DNA of 9,896 bases, taken from Candidatus Sumerlaeota bacterium (GTDB lineage: Bacteria > Sumerlaeota > Sumerlaeia > JADFCT01). The stretch covers positions 1-9,896 of the forward strand of contig JAPLSP010000304.1 of assembly GCA_026398575.1 (NCBI GenBank), written 5' to 3'. Position 1 is the first letter of the stretch. Each line of letters begins with the position of its first letter. A program made the translations under genes and the position numbers. Positions 1 through 5,814 of the stretch are shown here, piece by piece. The notes beneath the pieces were generated by a model, which saw only the letters and a program-made list of their open reading frames with translations, was not told the DNA's origin and made no database searches.

Positions 1-12
1 CACAACCTTCAT
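1..12 (-). CDS. Start of a leftward gene (first four codons only)
   Basis: On the minus strand an ATG at 12-10 opens Met-Lys-Val-Val and runs out of the window. It is preceded by GGGAGG (plus-strand 19-24), a good Shine-Dalgarno sequence at a 6-base spacing, which is the main reason to call a start here. Nothing can be said about the product. The gene would be divergent from the sugar-phosphate transferase gene at 163. Confidence 0.35.
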
Positions 13-48
13 TTTGCGCCTCCCGATGCAAAATTGCCAACGCCCTAA

Positions 49-76
49 ATTATCCGCCCCGCCGCATCGAACGCAA
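49..76 (-). promoter_or_regulatory. Possible sigma70-type promoter for the leftward gene
   Basis: On the minus strand TTGCGT (71-76) and GATAAT (49-54) are separated by 16 bases. The -10 box matches consensus at 5 of 6 positions and the -35 at only 3 of 6. It would start transcription about 30 bases before the partial gene at 1-12. The weak -35 keeps confidence low. Confidence 0.2.
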
Positions 77-86
77 GACAGAAACC

Positions 87-116
87 ACTGGGTACTGGGC
101 GCTCCCAGTTCCCGGT
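87..116. repeat. Long inverted repeat (hairpin) between divergent genes
   Basis: ACTGGG (87-92), T, ACTGGG (94-99), loop CGCT (100-103), CCCAGT (104-109), T, CCCGGT (111-116). The two halves form a 13-position stem with six perfect inner pairs, one T-T mismatch, and six outer pairs of which one is G-T. The plus-strand continuation is A-rich, and the minus strand lacks a clear T-run, so it is not a typical intrinsic terminator on either strand. It could be an operator, an RNA element or a repeat unit. Confidence 0.6.
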
Positions 117-126
117 AAAAAGCCGG

Positions 127-155
127 TTGATTTGACTTGTCCATGCGGCTATACA
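127..155 (+). promoter_or_regulatory. Possible promoter of the transferase/macro operon
   Basis: TTGATT (127-132) and TATACA (150-155) are 17 bases apart, each matching the sigma70 consensus at 4 of 6 positions. Transcription would start near 162, almost exactly at the ATG at 163. This fits the lack of a recognisable Shine-Dalgarno sequence there and suggests a leaderless message. Confidence 0.3.
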
Positions 156-162
156 GACATTC

Positions 163-1302
163 ATGTTCTTCATTGCCGCTGTCATCATCGTCTTGATCGC
201 CGTTCCGCTGAGCATGGCCGCAAGCGACGCGATCCTGCGCCGCGCGATCCGGCGCGCCTACGAACAAGGCCGTCTGGACCATCCGACCGAGCGAGGATCG
301 CACACGCTTTCCACGCCTCGCGCGGGCGGGCAGGCCATCGCGCCGCTCGTGATTGCCGCCGCGATCCTGATTTTGGTGGCGCGCCTTTTTTATGGAGGCG
401 CCGTTTCTCACGCCGTCTCCTGCTATTTCGCCGCAGGATGGTGGGCGTTGATCCTTGGAGGCGCGGTGGCCGCCGGCGTCGGATATTGGGATGACGCGTT
501 TGGGCTTTCGGTCAAGCCCAAGATGATCGGGCAGTTTGCCGCGGCGGGATTCGCCGCCTTGCTGGCCGGGCGATTCGGAACTGCGTGCTTGTGGGGCGTT
601 CATATCACCCTCCCCACGATTCTCATGGTGATGGCCGCCTTCGCCTGGGTTTGGTATCTGATGAACGCCGTCAACTTCATGGATGGCATGGATGGATTGG
701 TGTCGGTGTTCTCGTTCTTTTGCCTGGCGGCATTCGCGTTGATGGTTGGCGTGGCGCCGAACTCCTCGAATGCGGGCGAAATCCTTCTGGCGCTGGCGGT
801 CTTCGCGGGCGCCATGATCGCCTTTCACCGCCGCAACGTCACGAGCACGCAGGCCGACAAGACCTTCATGGGCGACTGCGGCAGCCAGTTCACGGGACTG
901 GCGCTGGGCGTCTTTTCGCTTTTGCTGACGCGAACGAACGAAGGGAAGACGGTTGATTTCACCGTGCCCGTGATATTGTTCTATCCTTTTCTCTTCGATA
1001 CGCTGCTGGCGATCGCGCGTCGGGCGTTGCGGGGAGAAAACATCTTCGAGGCGCATCATCAGCATCTCTATCAGCGCGAACTGGAACTGGGCGATACGCA
1101 CGCGCAGGTGCGCGAGCGATGGATAAAAATTTTCATGATTCATTTTTTCCTCGCCGCCATCGTGATATGGTTTGGCTCGGGCTCGTGCGCAGGGCGGCTG
1201 GCGCTGTTGGCGGCGATCATCCCGATGTTGGTCTATCACCGCCACGTTGCGGAACGGGAGTGGAATAAAAACCTCGAAAAGCTGAAAGACGCGACGCCAT
1301 GA
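163..1302 (+). CDS. Polyprenyl-phosphate sugar-1-phosphate transferase (MraY/WecA/WbpL family)
   Basis: A 379-aa integral membrane enzyme of glycosyltransferase family 4. Members move a sugar-1-phosphate from a UDP-sugar to undecaprenyl phosphate at the inner face of the cytoplasmic membrane, the first step in building surface glycans or peptidoglycan. The family marks are all visible: [20 protein letters not shown] (37-56), the Asp pair D110-D111 in YWDDAFGL, the NFMDGMDG motif (171-178), FMGDCGSQ (235-242) and the basic loop AHHQHLYQR (297-305). About 11 hydrophobic segments can be picked out, the first at residues 1-20, which supports the start at 163; an in-frame stop lies at 133-135. No Shine-Dalgarno sequence is seen. 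The NFMDG/FMGD/HLYQR combination resembles WecA/WbpL-type enzymes (O-antigen or exopolysaccharide) more than MraY, but the exact sugar is not predictable. Its stop overlaps the start of the next gene by 4 bases. Confidence 0.92.
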   Translation: MFFIAAVIIVLIAVPLSMAASDAILRRAIRRAYEQGRLDHPTERGSHTLSTPRAGGQAIAPLVIAAAILILVARLFYGGAVSHAVSCYFAAGWWALILGGAVAAGVGYWDDAFGLSVKPKMIGQFAAAGFAALLAGRFGTACLWGVHITLPTILMVMAAFAWVWYLMNAVNFMDGMDGLVSVFSFFCLAAFALMVGVAPNSSNAGEILLALAVFAGAMIAFHRRNVTSTQADKTFMGDCGSQFTGLALGVFSLLLTRTNEGKTVDFTVPVILFYPFLFDTLLAIARRALRGENIFEAHHQHLYQRELELGDTHAQVRERWIKIFMIHFFLAAIVIWFGSGSCAGRLALLAAIIPMLVYHRHVAEREWNKNLEKLKDATP

Positions 1303-1808
1303 ATGAGCGGATGGAAGCCATCGAAGGCGACATCGCGAAACTGAGCGTGGATGCGATCGTCAACGCCGCCAACAGCTCGCTGCTGGGGGGCGGCGGAGTG
1401 GATGGCGCCATTCATCGCGGCGCCGGACCTCAGTTGCTGGAGGAATGCCGCGACTTGGGAGGCTGTCCGACCGGCGAGGCGAAAATCACCAAAGGCTACC
1501 GCCTGCCGGCGCGATACGTGATCCATACCGTAGGCCCGATTTGGCACGGCGGGCAGCGCGGCGAAGACGAAGCGCTGGCCGGCTGCTATCGCAACAGCCT
1601 GGCGCTCGCGATCAAACATGGAATCAAGACGATTGCCTTCCCCTCGATCAGCACCGGCGCCTACGGCTTCCCCTCCGCCCGCGCCCGCGCCATTGCAATC
1701 AAGACAGTGCAGGAATTCCTCGCGCAGGATGCAACCATCGAAAAGGTGTTCTTCTGTTGCTTCGGCCCGGCTGATTATCGCGCCTATGGCGATGCGCTGG
1801 GCGCCTAG
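1299..1808 (+). CDS. Macro-domain ADP-ribose hydrolase (MacroD/YmdB type)
   Basis: A 169-aa single macro domain, the usual full length for stand-alone bacterial members. Proteins of this class bind ADP-ribose and hydrolyse O-acetyl-ADP-ribose, and many remove ADP-ribose from proteins or nucleic acids in the cytoplasm. Visible motifs are GDI (10-12), [19 protein letters not shown] (21-39) with Asn25 and Asp35, which match the positions reported as important in E. coli Ymd[23 protein letters not shown] in the middle, and the phosphate-binding loop STGAYGFP (118-125). The start ATG overlaps the TGA of the transferase gene (ATGA), so the two are very likely cotranscribed and translationally coupled. 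That pairing does not by itself suggest a shared pathway. ADP-ribosyl removal is an inference from the family; no ADP-ribosyltransferase partner is seen in the window. Confidence 0.93.
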   Translation: MNERMEAIEGDIAKLSVDAIVNAANSSLLGGGGVDGAIHRGAGPQLLEECRDLGGCPTGEAKITKGYRLPARYVIHTVGPIWHGGQRGEDEALAGCYRNSLALAIKHGIKTIAFPSISTGAYGFPSARARAIAIKTVQEFLAQDATIEKVFFCCFGPADYRAYGDALGA

Positions 1809-1955
1809 ATCAACCGTCGCGCGGCTTTTGGCGGCCGATGGACAGTGGCGCCGGATAGCCTCTATCATTAGCGCCTCGTCGCACCGTTCCGCAGTTCAAT
1901 CTAAAAGCGAAAAAGCAAGCTCTTCGATTATGCAAACAGACGAAGCAAACGGAGT

Positions 1956-2013
1956 TTGAAGACGCCGAAAATCAATCAGGAATTGAGCCGGGCTTCTATT
2001 GCTATCTTCCGCT
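1956..2013 (+). pseudogene. Scar of a second SagB-type nitroreductase gene
   Basis: Bases 1956-1985 match the first codons of the intact nitroreductase gene at 3964-4002 (TTG AAG ACG CCG AAA ATC AAT CAG GAA TTG against ATG AAG GCG CCA ... AAA ATC AAT CAG GAA TTG, with 9 bases missing here). From 1979 to 2013 the sequence matches 4366-4400, the stretch encoding IEPGFYRYLPL, with 29 of 35 bases identical. Five of the six mismatches are silent third-position changes; the sixth turns Arg into Cys. The join falls in GGAAT, present in the intact gene at both 3996-4000 and 4366-4370, so 370 bp are missing and the frame is broken. This looks like a microhomology deletion in a diverged paralogue. Homology stops 19 bases before the end of pabBC. 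Not translatable as a useful product. Confidence 0.75.
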
Positions 2014-2031
2014 ACACAAACGATGCGGCGT

Positions 2032-3810
2032 TTAAGGCGATAAAGAGATGGGAATCCACCCTCGAACGGAATTGATGAGGAAAATCGCCTGAGCTCTTTT
2101 TAGTTCCTCCCGCGCAATGACTCGTTCTTCAAGGCGCCCTCGCGCCAGAAGATGGCGCCGCAATGTCCCCGGCAGCAAGCCGCATGCGACTGGCGGCGTC
2201 ACAATCTTTCCGCCGATTTTCGCCACTACGTTCGCTATGGTGGATTCCGTCACTTCCCCCCGTTCATTCCAAAGGATCACGTCGTCATAGCCTGGGAAAT
2301 CCGCCTTCGCTGCTTCATAGACCTGGCGATGCGTCGTCTTGTGATAGAGAAATGGATCCTGGGAATTGATGGGCGCATTGGCCAGAGCGACGCGCCAGCG
2401 CTTGCGGGGCCGCGAGCGAACGAGGGGCGATGCCTCGATGGAGATGTCTCCGTTCTCAGACGCGAGCAGCCGGACCCGATGGCGCGTTCGCGGCAAGCGT
2501 TCGGTTGCTTCGCAAAGGCGCGTGGAAACGCTTTCGCGGTCAACATCAAAGCCGAAGTAATGGGCTGAGTCCATCAGCCGGTCCAGGTGCTCGCGCAGCA
2601 AAGAATATCCGCTGGGTTTAAAGAGGAGCGTCTCGATCAATTGGAAGGAAGGCCGCGCGCGCATCAAAAGGAGGGCTTTGGCGGCGCATTCCTCGTATTC
2701 ACGTTCGGCCTGCGAATCCCAGACGATGCCTCCGCCTGTCCCATATTCAGCGGCGCCCGTGGCGCGGTTGATGTGGACGGTTCGGATCGCCACGTTGAAA
2801 CGCGCTCTGCGTCCGGGCGTGGCGCAGCCAATGCAGCCGGTATAAATCCCGCGCGGCGCCGTCTCCAATTCCTTGATAATCTGCATCGTGCGGACCTTCG
2901 GCGCGCCCGTCACGGAGGCGCAGGGAAACATCGCCCGCAGAATTTTCGTGAGAGAGGCGCCGGTTTCCGCGCGCGCCGTGGACGTCATCTGAAGGACCGT
3001 CGCGTAGCGTTCGACCGTGAACATATCCGTGACGCGCACGCTGCCCGCGTGGGCGATGCGTCCCAGGTCGTTGCGGATCATATCCACGATCATGGTGTTT
3101 TCGGCGCGCTCCTTGGGCGAGGCGCGCAGCGCGGCGGCCCGGAGTTCATCTTCTTGCGTGGTCAGGCCGCGCGTCCCCGTTCCTTTCATCGGGCGGCTGA
3201 ATATCTCCGCGCCGGAGAGATCGAAAAAAAGTTCCGGCGATCCCGAGCAGATCGCATGATCGCCCAGGTCCAGGTAAGCCGCGTAAGGCGTTGGCTGCGC
3301 CTGATAAAGCGCGTGGAAGAAGGCGTAGGCGTCCCCATGAAAATCGGCGCGCAGCCGCGTGGTGAAATTCACCTGATAGGTGTGTCCGTTCGCGATGTAG
3401 TTGCGGATTTTCCGAAGCGCTTCCAAGTACTTCTCTTTGGAGATGGCATTGGTCCAAGCGGCGGTTTGGCAGGTTGCGCCGGCGGGGATCGGCAGAGATT
3501 CCAGCCATTGAGGCGCTTCGTAGAGGCCAAACCAAAGAAGCGGCAGCGGCCCGGGCGGATGCGCGGACAAGGCTCGGTCAAACGCGGGCGCCGCCTCATA
3601 AGCGATGAATCCCGCCGCATGAAGTCCCTGCGCCAGCGCATCCTCCACTCGCCGCAAACAGTCCTCGATGCGCTCGATGTCATGCGTTTGAATGACCTGA
3701 ATCGGCTTGATGAAACACAGCCAACCGGATTTCTCCGATGAGTTCCGCCACCGAAGCAAAACCGTTTGCTCTGGAAATATCGCACTCGCTTTATCCACAC
3801 AATCAATCAT
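2032..3810 (-). CDS. pabBC: Aminodeoxychorismate synthase component I fused to aminodeoxychorismate lyase (PabB-PabC)
   Basis: A 592-aa cytoplasmic fusion for p-aminobenzoate synthesis in the folate pathway. The N-terminal part (about 1-385) is a chorismate-binding domain that aminates chorismate. It shows GSPELFF (190-196), RPMKGTGTRG (206-215) with the active-site lysine K209 of the PIKGT motif that marks PabB rather than anthranilate synthase, VDMIRNDLGR (242-251), FPCASVTGAPK (295-305), GIYTGCIG (321-328) and GTGGGIVWDS (357-366). The C-terminal part (about 390-592) is a fold-type IV PLP lyase of the PabC kind, releasing pyruvate from aminodeoxychorismate. It shows YHKTTH with the likely PLP lysine K491, NERGEVTEST (515-524) and TPPVACGLLPGTLR (538-551). 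The glutamine amidotransferase partner PabA is not in the window. The start at 3810 has only a weak ribosome-binding sequence but matches the usual N-terminus. It is divergent from the nitroreductase gene. Confidence 0.95.
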   Translation of the reverse strand: MIDCVDKASAIFPEQTVLLRWRNSSEKSGWLCFIKPIQVIQTHDIERIEDCLRRVEDALAQGLHAAGFIAYEAAPAFDRALSAHPPGPLPLLWFGLYEAPQWLESLPIPAGATCQTAAWTNAISKEKYLEALRKIRNYIANGHTYQVNFTTRLRADFHGDAYAFFHALYQAQPTPYAAYLDLGDHAICSGSPELFFDLSGAEIFSRPMKGTGTRGLTTQEDELRAAALRASPKERAENTMIVDMIRNDLGRIAHAGSVRVTDMFTVERYATVLQMTSTARAETGASLTKILRAMFPCASVTGAPKVRTMQIIKELETAPRGIYTGCIGCATPGRRARFNVAIRTVHINRATGAAEYGTGGGIVWDSQAEREYEECAAKALLLMRARPSFQLIETLLFKPSGYSLLREHLDRLMDSAHYFGFDVDRESVSTRLCEATERLPRTRHRVRLLASENGDISIEASPLVRSRPRKRWRVALANAPINSQDPFLYHKTTHRQVYEAAKADFPGYDDVILWNERGEVTESTIANVVAKIGGKIVTPPVACGLLPGTLRRHLLARGRLEERVIAREELKRAQAIFLINSVRGWIPISLSP

Positions 3811-3890
3811 GGCGCTTGCGAATATGAGCGAAATGACTGGCGAATAAAAGCCTAAATCCGTGGGGAAACTTGTTGGGCGTGGAAAGGTAG

Positions 3891-3953
3891 AATCCTGAAA
3901 TGCGCCCTATAAAGGGCTTGTCTCCGCTTTGCGATGAAAATAAAATCAGGATT
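3891..3953. promoter_or_regulatory. Nested inverted repeats around the nitroreductase promoter
   Basis: AATCCTGA (3891-3898) and TCAGGATT (3946-3953) form a perfect 8-bp inverted repeat with 47 bases between them. Inside it lies a second repeat, GCCCT-ATAA-AGGGC (3904-3917), and a 3-bp CGC-TTT-GCG hairpin (3925-3933 region). Together they could fold as a three-way junction in RNA, or act as protein-binding sites flanking the promoter at 3918-3946. It is the only notable structure in the 168-bp divergent spacer. Confidence 0.45.
3918..3946 (+). promoter_or_regulatory. Likely sigma70-type promoter of the nitroreductase gene
   Basis: TTGTCT (3918-3923) and TAAAAT (3941-3946) are spaced by 17 bases. 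The -10 matches consensus at 5 of 6 positions and the -35 at 4 of 6. Transcription would begin near 3953, leaving a leader of about 26 bases that carries GAAGG (3966-3970), a Shine-Dalgarno sequence 8 bases before the ATG at 3979. Confidence 0.45.
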
Positions 3954-3971
3954 ATTTCCAAATATGAAGGC

Positions 3972-3989
3972 GCCATAAATGCCAAAAAT
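3972..3989 (+). repeat. 9-bp tandem duplication at the nitroreductase start
   Basis: GCCATAAAT (3972-3980) is followed directly by GCCAAAAAT (3981-3989), identical at 8 of 9 positions. The first unit supplies an in-frame TAA (3976-3978) and the ATG at 3979. Upstream, ATG AAG GCG CCA TAA (3964-3978) is a five-codon reading frame in the same frame as the gene and ends exactly against its start codon. The related scar at 1956 lacks the extra 9 bases. Confidence 0.7.
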
Positions 3990-4737
3990 CAATCAGGAAT
4001 TGGGACGATATTTTCTAAAGGACAGCATTCGGCTCGAGACCGATTTCTCGCAGACCGGGCAACAGCTCGGCGCTCCGCCCCCGCCGCTTGAGAAGCCGGC
4101 GCCGCGCAACTCGAGGCGCGTCAAACTGCCCAAGCCGGCCGAGTGGAAAGGGATTCAGCCGCTGGATTTGACCGAGGCGATGGCTCATCGCCAAAGCCGG
4201 CGCGATTTTTCACCCGATTCCCTAACGCTCGACGAGCTGGCCTTCCTGCTTTGGGCGACGCAAGGGGTGCGTTCCCGGTTGAATGCGCGCGCCGCGCTGC
4301 GCGTGGTGCCGTCGGCGGGAGCGCGCCATGCGTTCGAGACTTATCTTTGTCTGATGCGCGTCGAGGGAATCGAACCGGGCTTCTATCGCTACCTGCCACT
4401 CGAACACGAACTCGTGTTCGAATTCGTGGAAGAGAACGCCGCGCATAAAATCGCGGTCGCAGCGCTCGGACAAGAGTTTGTCGGCCAGGCCGCGGCGGTG
4501 TTCATCTGGACGGCGATCCCGGCGCGGATGGAATGGCGATACGGAACCGCCTCCTACAAAGTGATCGCCGTTGATGCCGGGCACGTCTGCCAGAACCTAT
4601 ACCTGGCATGCGAAGCCATTGACGCCGGAACCTGCGCCGTGGCCGCCTACGACCAGGAAGCCATGGACCGCCTCCTGCGCGTGGACGGCAAAGACGAATT
4701 CGTGATCTACCTGGCGCCCGTCGGCAAGCGGGTTTAG
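3979..4737 (+). CDS. SagB-type FMN-dependent nitroreductase/dehydrogenase
   Basis: A 252-aa flavoprotein of the nitroreductase superfamily, SagB/thiazole-oxidase subgroup. Family members bind FMN as dimers and carry out redox reactions; the best known oxidise azolines in peptide natural products, but many free-standing ones have no known substrate. Seen here are the FMN-phosphate contact region HRQSRRDFS (70-78), the subgroup stretch LDELAFLLWATQGVR (84-98), RVVPSAGARHAFETYL (108-123), GFYRYLPLEHELV (134-146), EAGH-like VDAGHVCQNLYLACEAIDAGTC (198-219) with the helix typical of the family, and IYLAPVGK (243-250). Length is normal for the subgroup. No cyclodehydratase, precursor peptide or other azol(in)e-biosynthesis gene is nearby, so that role is not supported. 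The start at 3979 has GAAGG at 8 bases. The gene runs towards the esterase gene, whose stop is 13 bases away. Confidence 0.88.
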   Translation: MPKINQELGRYFLKDSIRLETDFSQTGQQLGAPPPPLEKPAPRNSRRVKLPKPAEWKGIQPLDLTEAMAHRQSRRDFSPDSLTLDELAFLLWATQGVRSRLNARAALRVVPSAGARHAFETYLCLMRVEGIEPGFYRYLPLEHELVFEFVEENAAHKIAVAALGQEFVGQAAAVFIWTAIPARMEWRYGTASYKVIAVDAGHVCQNLYLACEAIDAGTCAVAAYDQEAMDRLLRVDGKDEFVIYLAPVGKRV

Positions 4738-4740
4738 CGC

Positions 4741-4759
4741 AACCGCCCAGTCAGCGGTT
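4741..4759. terminator. Weak inverted repeat between convergent genes
   Basis: AACCGC (4741-4746) and GCGGTT (4754-4759) form a 6-bp stem with a 7-base loop. It lies just after the nitroreductase stop and covers the stop codon of the esterase gene. No long T-run follows on either strand, so a terminator role is only suggested by position. Confidence 0.3.
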
Positions 4760-5698
4760 TCCGTCCATCAGCTTCACCATCGCCCGCCCCATCGCCTCGC
4801 CGATAAGATAGTAGGTCTCCGCGTTGTTGTTCCAGTGATAGGCCTGGCCCGAGGGCGACTGCTCGGCAGGCCGCCAGAAATCCTTCGTGCCGACGAACGC
4901 GACATTGCCTTTGAACTCCGGATACTCGGCGACGGCGGCCTGCGCGCGCATGAGCGACAGGGCGCGCGGATGTTTTTCCTCGGCGCCGCTCATCCCGGTT
5001 TCGGCAATGACGAATGGCATCTTCGGCGCGTCCAAATCGCGGCGGATGTCGCGGATGAAATGCGCCATGTTTTTTTCGTACTCGTCGTTGAATGCCTGGT
5101 TGACGCGGTCGTTCCAACCCTGATGCCACCCGAATCCGGCGATCTCCCATCGGGCGCCTTTGAGTTCCGGGAAATTGGCGCCCAGGTTCGCAAGCGCATC
5201 TTTCGTCCGCGTCACGATCTCATTATAAAAAGGCCCCGTCTCCCCGCCCGCGCTGGGCGGACGGAAATCCTTCGCCAGACTCTTGCCCCCCCAAGCCAGC
5301 TTGATGAGGAGCACCGGCTCGGAGAACCGGTCGCCGGTGACCCATCCAAAACCCAATTCCGGCCCAATCTGCGTATCGCGCGCGCCAAATCCCACCGTCA
5401 GCGGCCCTTTGCGGTCGAGATAGTGAATCCACACATCATTCCGAACGCGCCATTTGCCATTCGCGTCCATGAGCTGCGCGAACCGCGTCGTGTCTGTTGT
5501 ATTCTTCACCAGATATTCCAACGACCCCTTCCCGCCATTGCGCTTCGCGTCGGCGCCGATAAAGCCCTGCCCTTCCATATTCGACTGTCCGGCAAGGATG
5601 AAAACCTTGACCGTCCCCCTCGTTTCCGCTGCAGTCACCGCAGCCATCGGCGCCAGCAGCATGCCGGCAAACACAAGATTCCAAGCGCAGCGAATCAT
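4751..5698 (-). CDS. Exported SGNH hydrolase, sialate O-acetylesterase-like (carbohydrate esterase)
   Basis: A 315-aa protein with a signal peptide (hydrophobic core about 6-22, likely cut after AVTAA near residue 24), so it acts outside the cytoplasm. The mature part is one SGNH-type esterase domain of the sialic-acid-specific acetylesterase family, whose members remove acetyl groups from sugars. Motifs are FILAGQSNMEGQG (33-45) with the likely nucleophile Ser39, GPELGFG (112-118), KLAWGGKSL (133-141) with the oxyanion-type Gly, FGWHQGWND (189-197), and the terminal HWNNNAETYYLIGEAMG (288-304) with the likely catalytic His288. The substrate is uncertain; many such proteins act on plant or algal polysaccharides rather than sialic acid. 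AAAGGA (minus strand, 5705-5710) lies 6 bases before the ATG. It follows the PDZ/HEAT gene on the same strand by 116 bp, so cotranscription is possible. Confidence 0.88.
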   Translation of the reverse strand: MIRCAWNLVFAGMLLAPMAAVTAAETRGTVKVFILAGQSNMEGQGFIGADAKRNGGKGSLEYLVKNTTDTTRFAQLMDANGKWRVRNDVWIHYLDRKGPLTVGFGARDTQIGPELGFGWVTGDRFSEPVLLIKLAWGGKSLAKDFRPPSAGGETGPFYNEIVTRTKDALANLGANFPELKGARWEIAGFGWHQGWNDRVNQAFNDEYEKNMAHFIRDIRRDLDAPKMPFVIAETGMSGAEEKHPRALSLMRAQAAVAEYPEFKGNVAFVGTKDFWRPAEQSPSGQAYHWNNNAETYYLIGEAMGRAMVKLMDGNR

Positions 5699-5744
5699 GT
5701 CATATCCTTTCCCATGTTTTTCGATGCATCACTAAAACTCTTTT

Positions 5745-5768
5745 ATTATTTTGCCATATATTATTTTG
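5745..5768. repeat. Pair of 9-bp direct repeats in an AT-rich spacer
   Basis: ATTATTTTG occurs at 5745-5753 and again at 5760-5768, a 15-bp period, inside the very AT-rich 116-bp spacer between two leftward genes. On the minus strand a TATAAT (5771-5776) lies beside it but has no convincing -35 box. The site may hold a promoter or regulator-binding site for the esterase gene. Confidence 0.35.
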
Positions 5769-5814
5769 TCATTATATGAACACCATCATCCAGTCCCACC
5801 TTGAATCCTTCCCT

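Noticed and set aside
1236..1868. Minus-strand open frame (210 codons) opposite the macro-domain gene
   Set aside because: It covers a gene with complete macro-domain motifs and has no independent support.
1809..1955. Possible small gene or terminator between the macro gene and the nitroreductase scar
   Set aside because: No reading frame with a ribosome-binding site and no stem followed by a T-run was found; this 147-bp stretch holds nothing that can be called.
2587..3741. Long plus-strand open frame (384 codons) opposite pabBC
   Set aside because: It mirrors the GC-rich pabBC coding strand. The opposite strand has clear PabB and PabC motifs, while this frame gives an Arg-rich product without recognisable domains.
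3979..4737. Azol(in)e peptide (SagBCD-type) biosynthetic cluster
   Set aside because: The nitroreductase belongs to the SagB-like subgroup, but no YcaO cyclodehydratase, precursor peptide or transporter is in the window, so a natural-product role is not supported.
4835..5779. Plus-strand open frame (314 codons) opposite the esterase gene
   Set aside because: The esterase on the other strand has a signal peptide, catalytic motifs and a Shine-Dalgarno sequence; this frame has none and is explained by codon bias.
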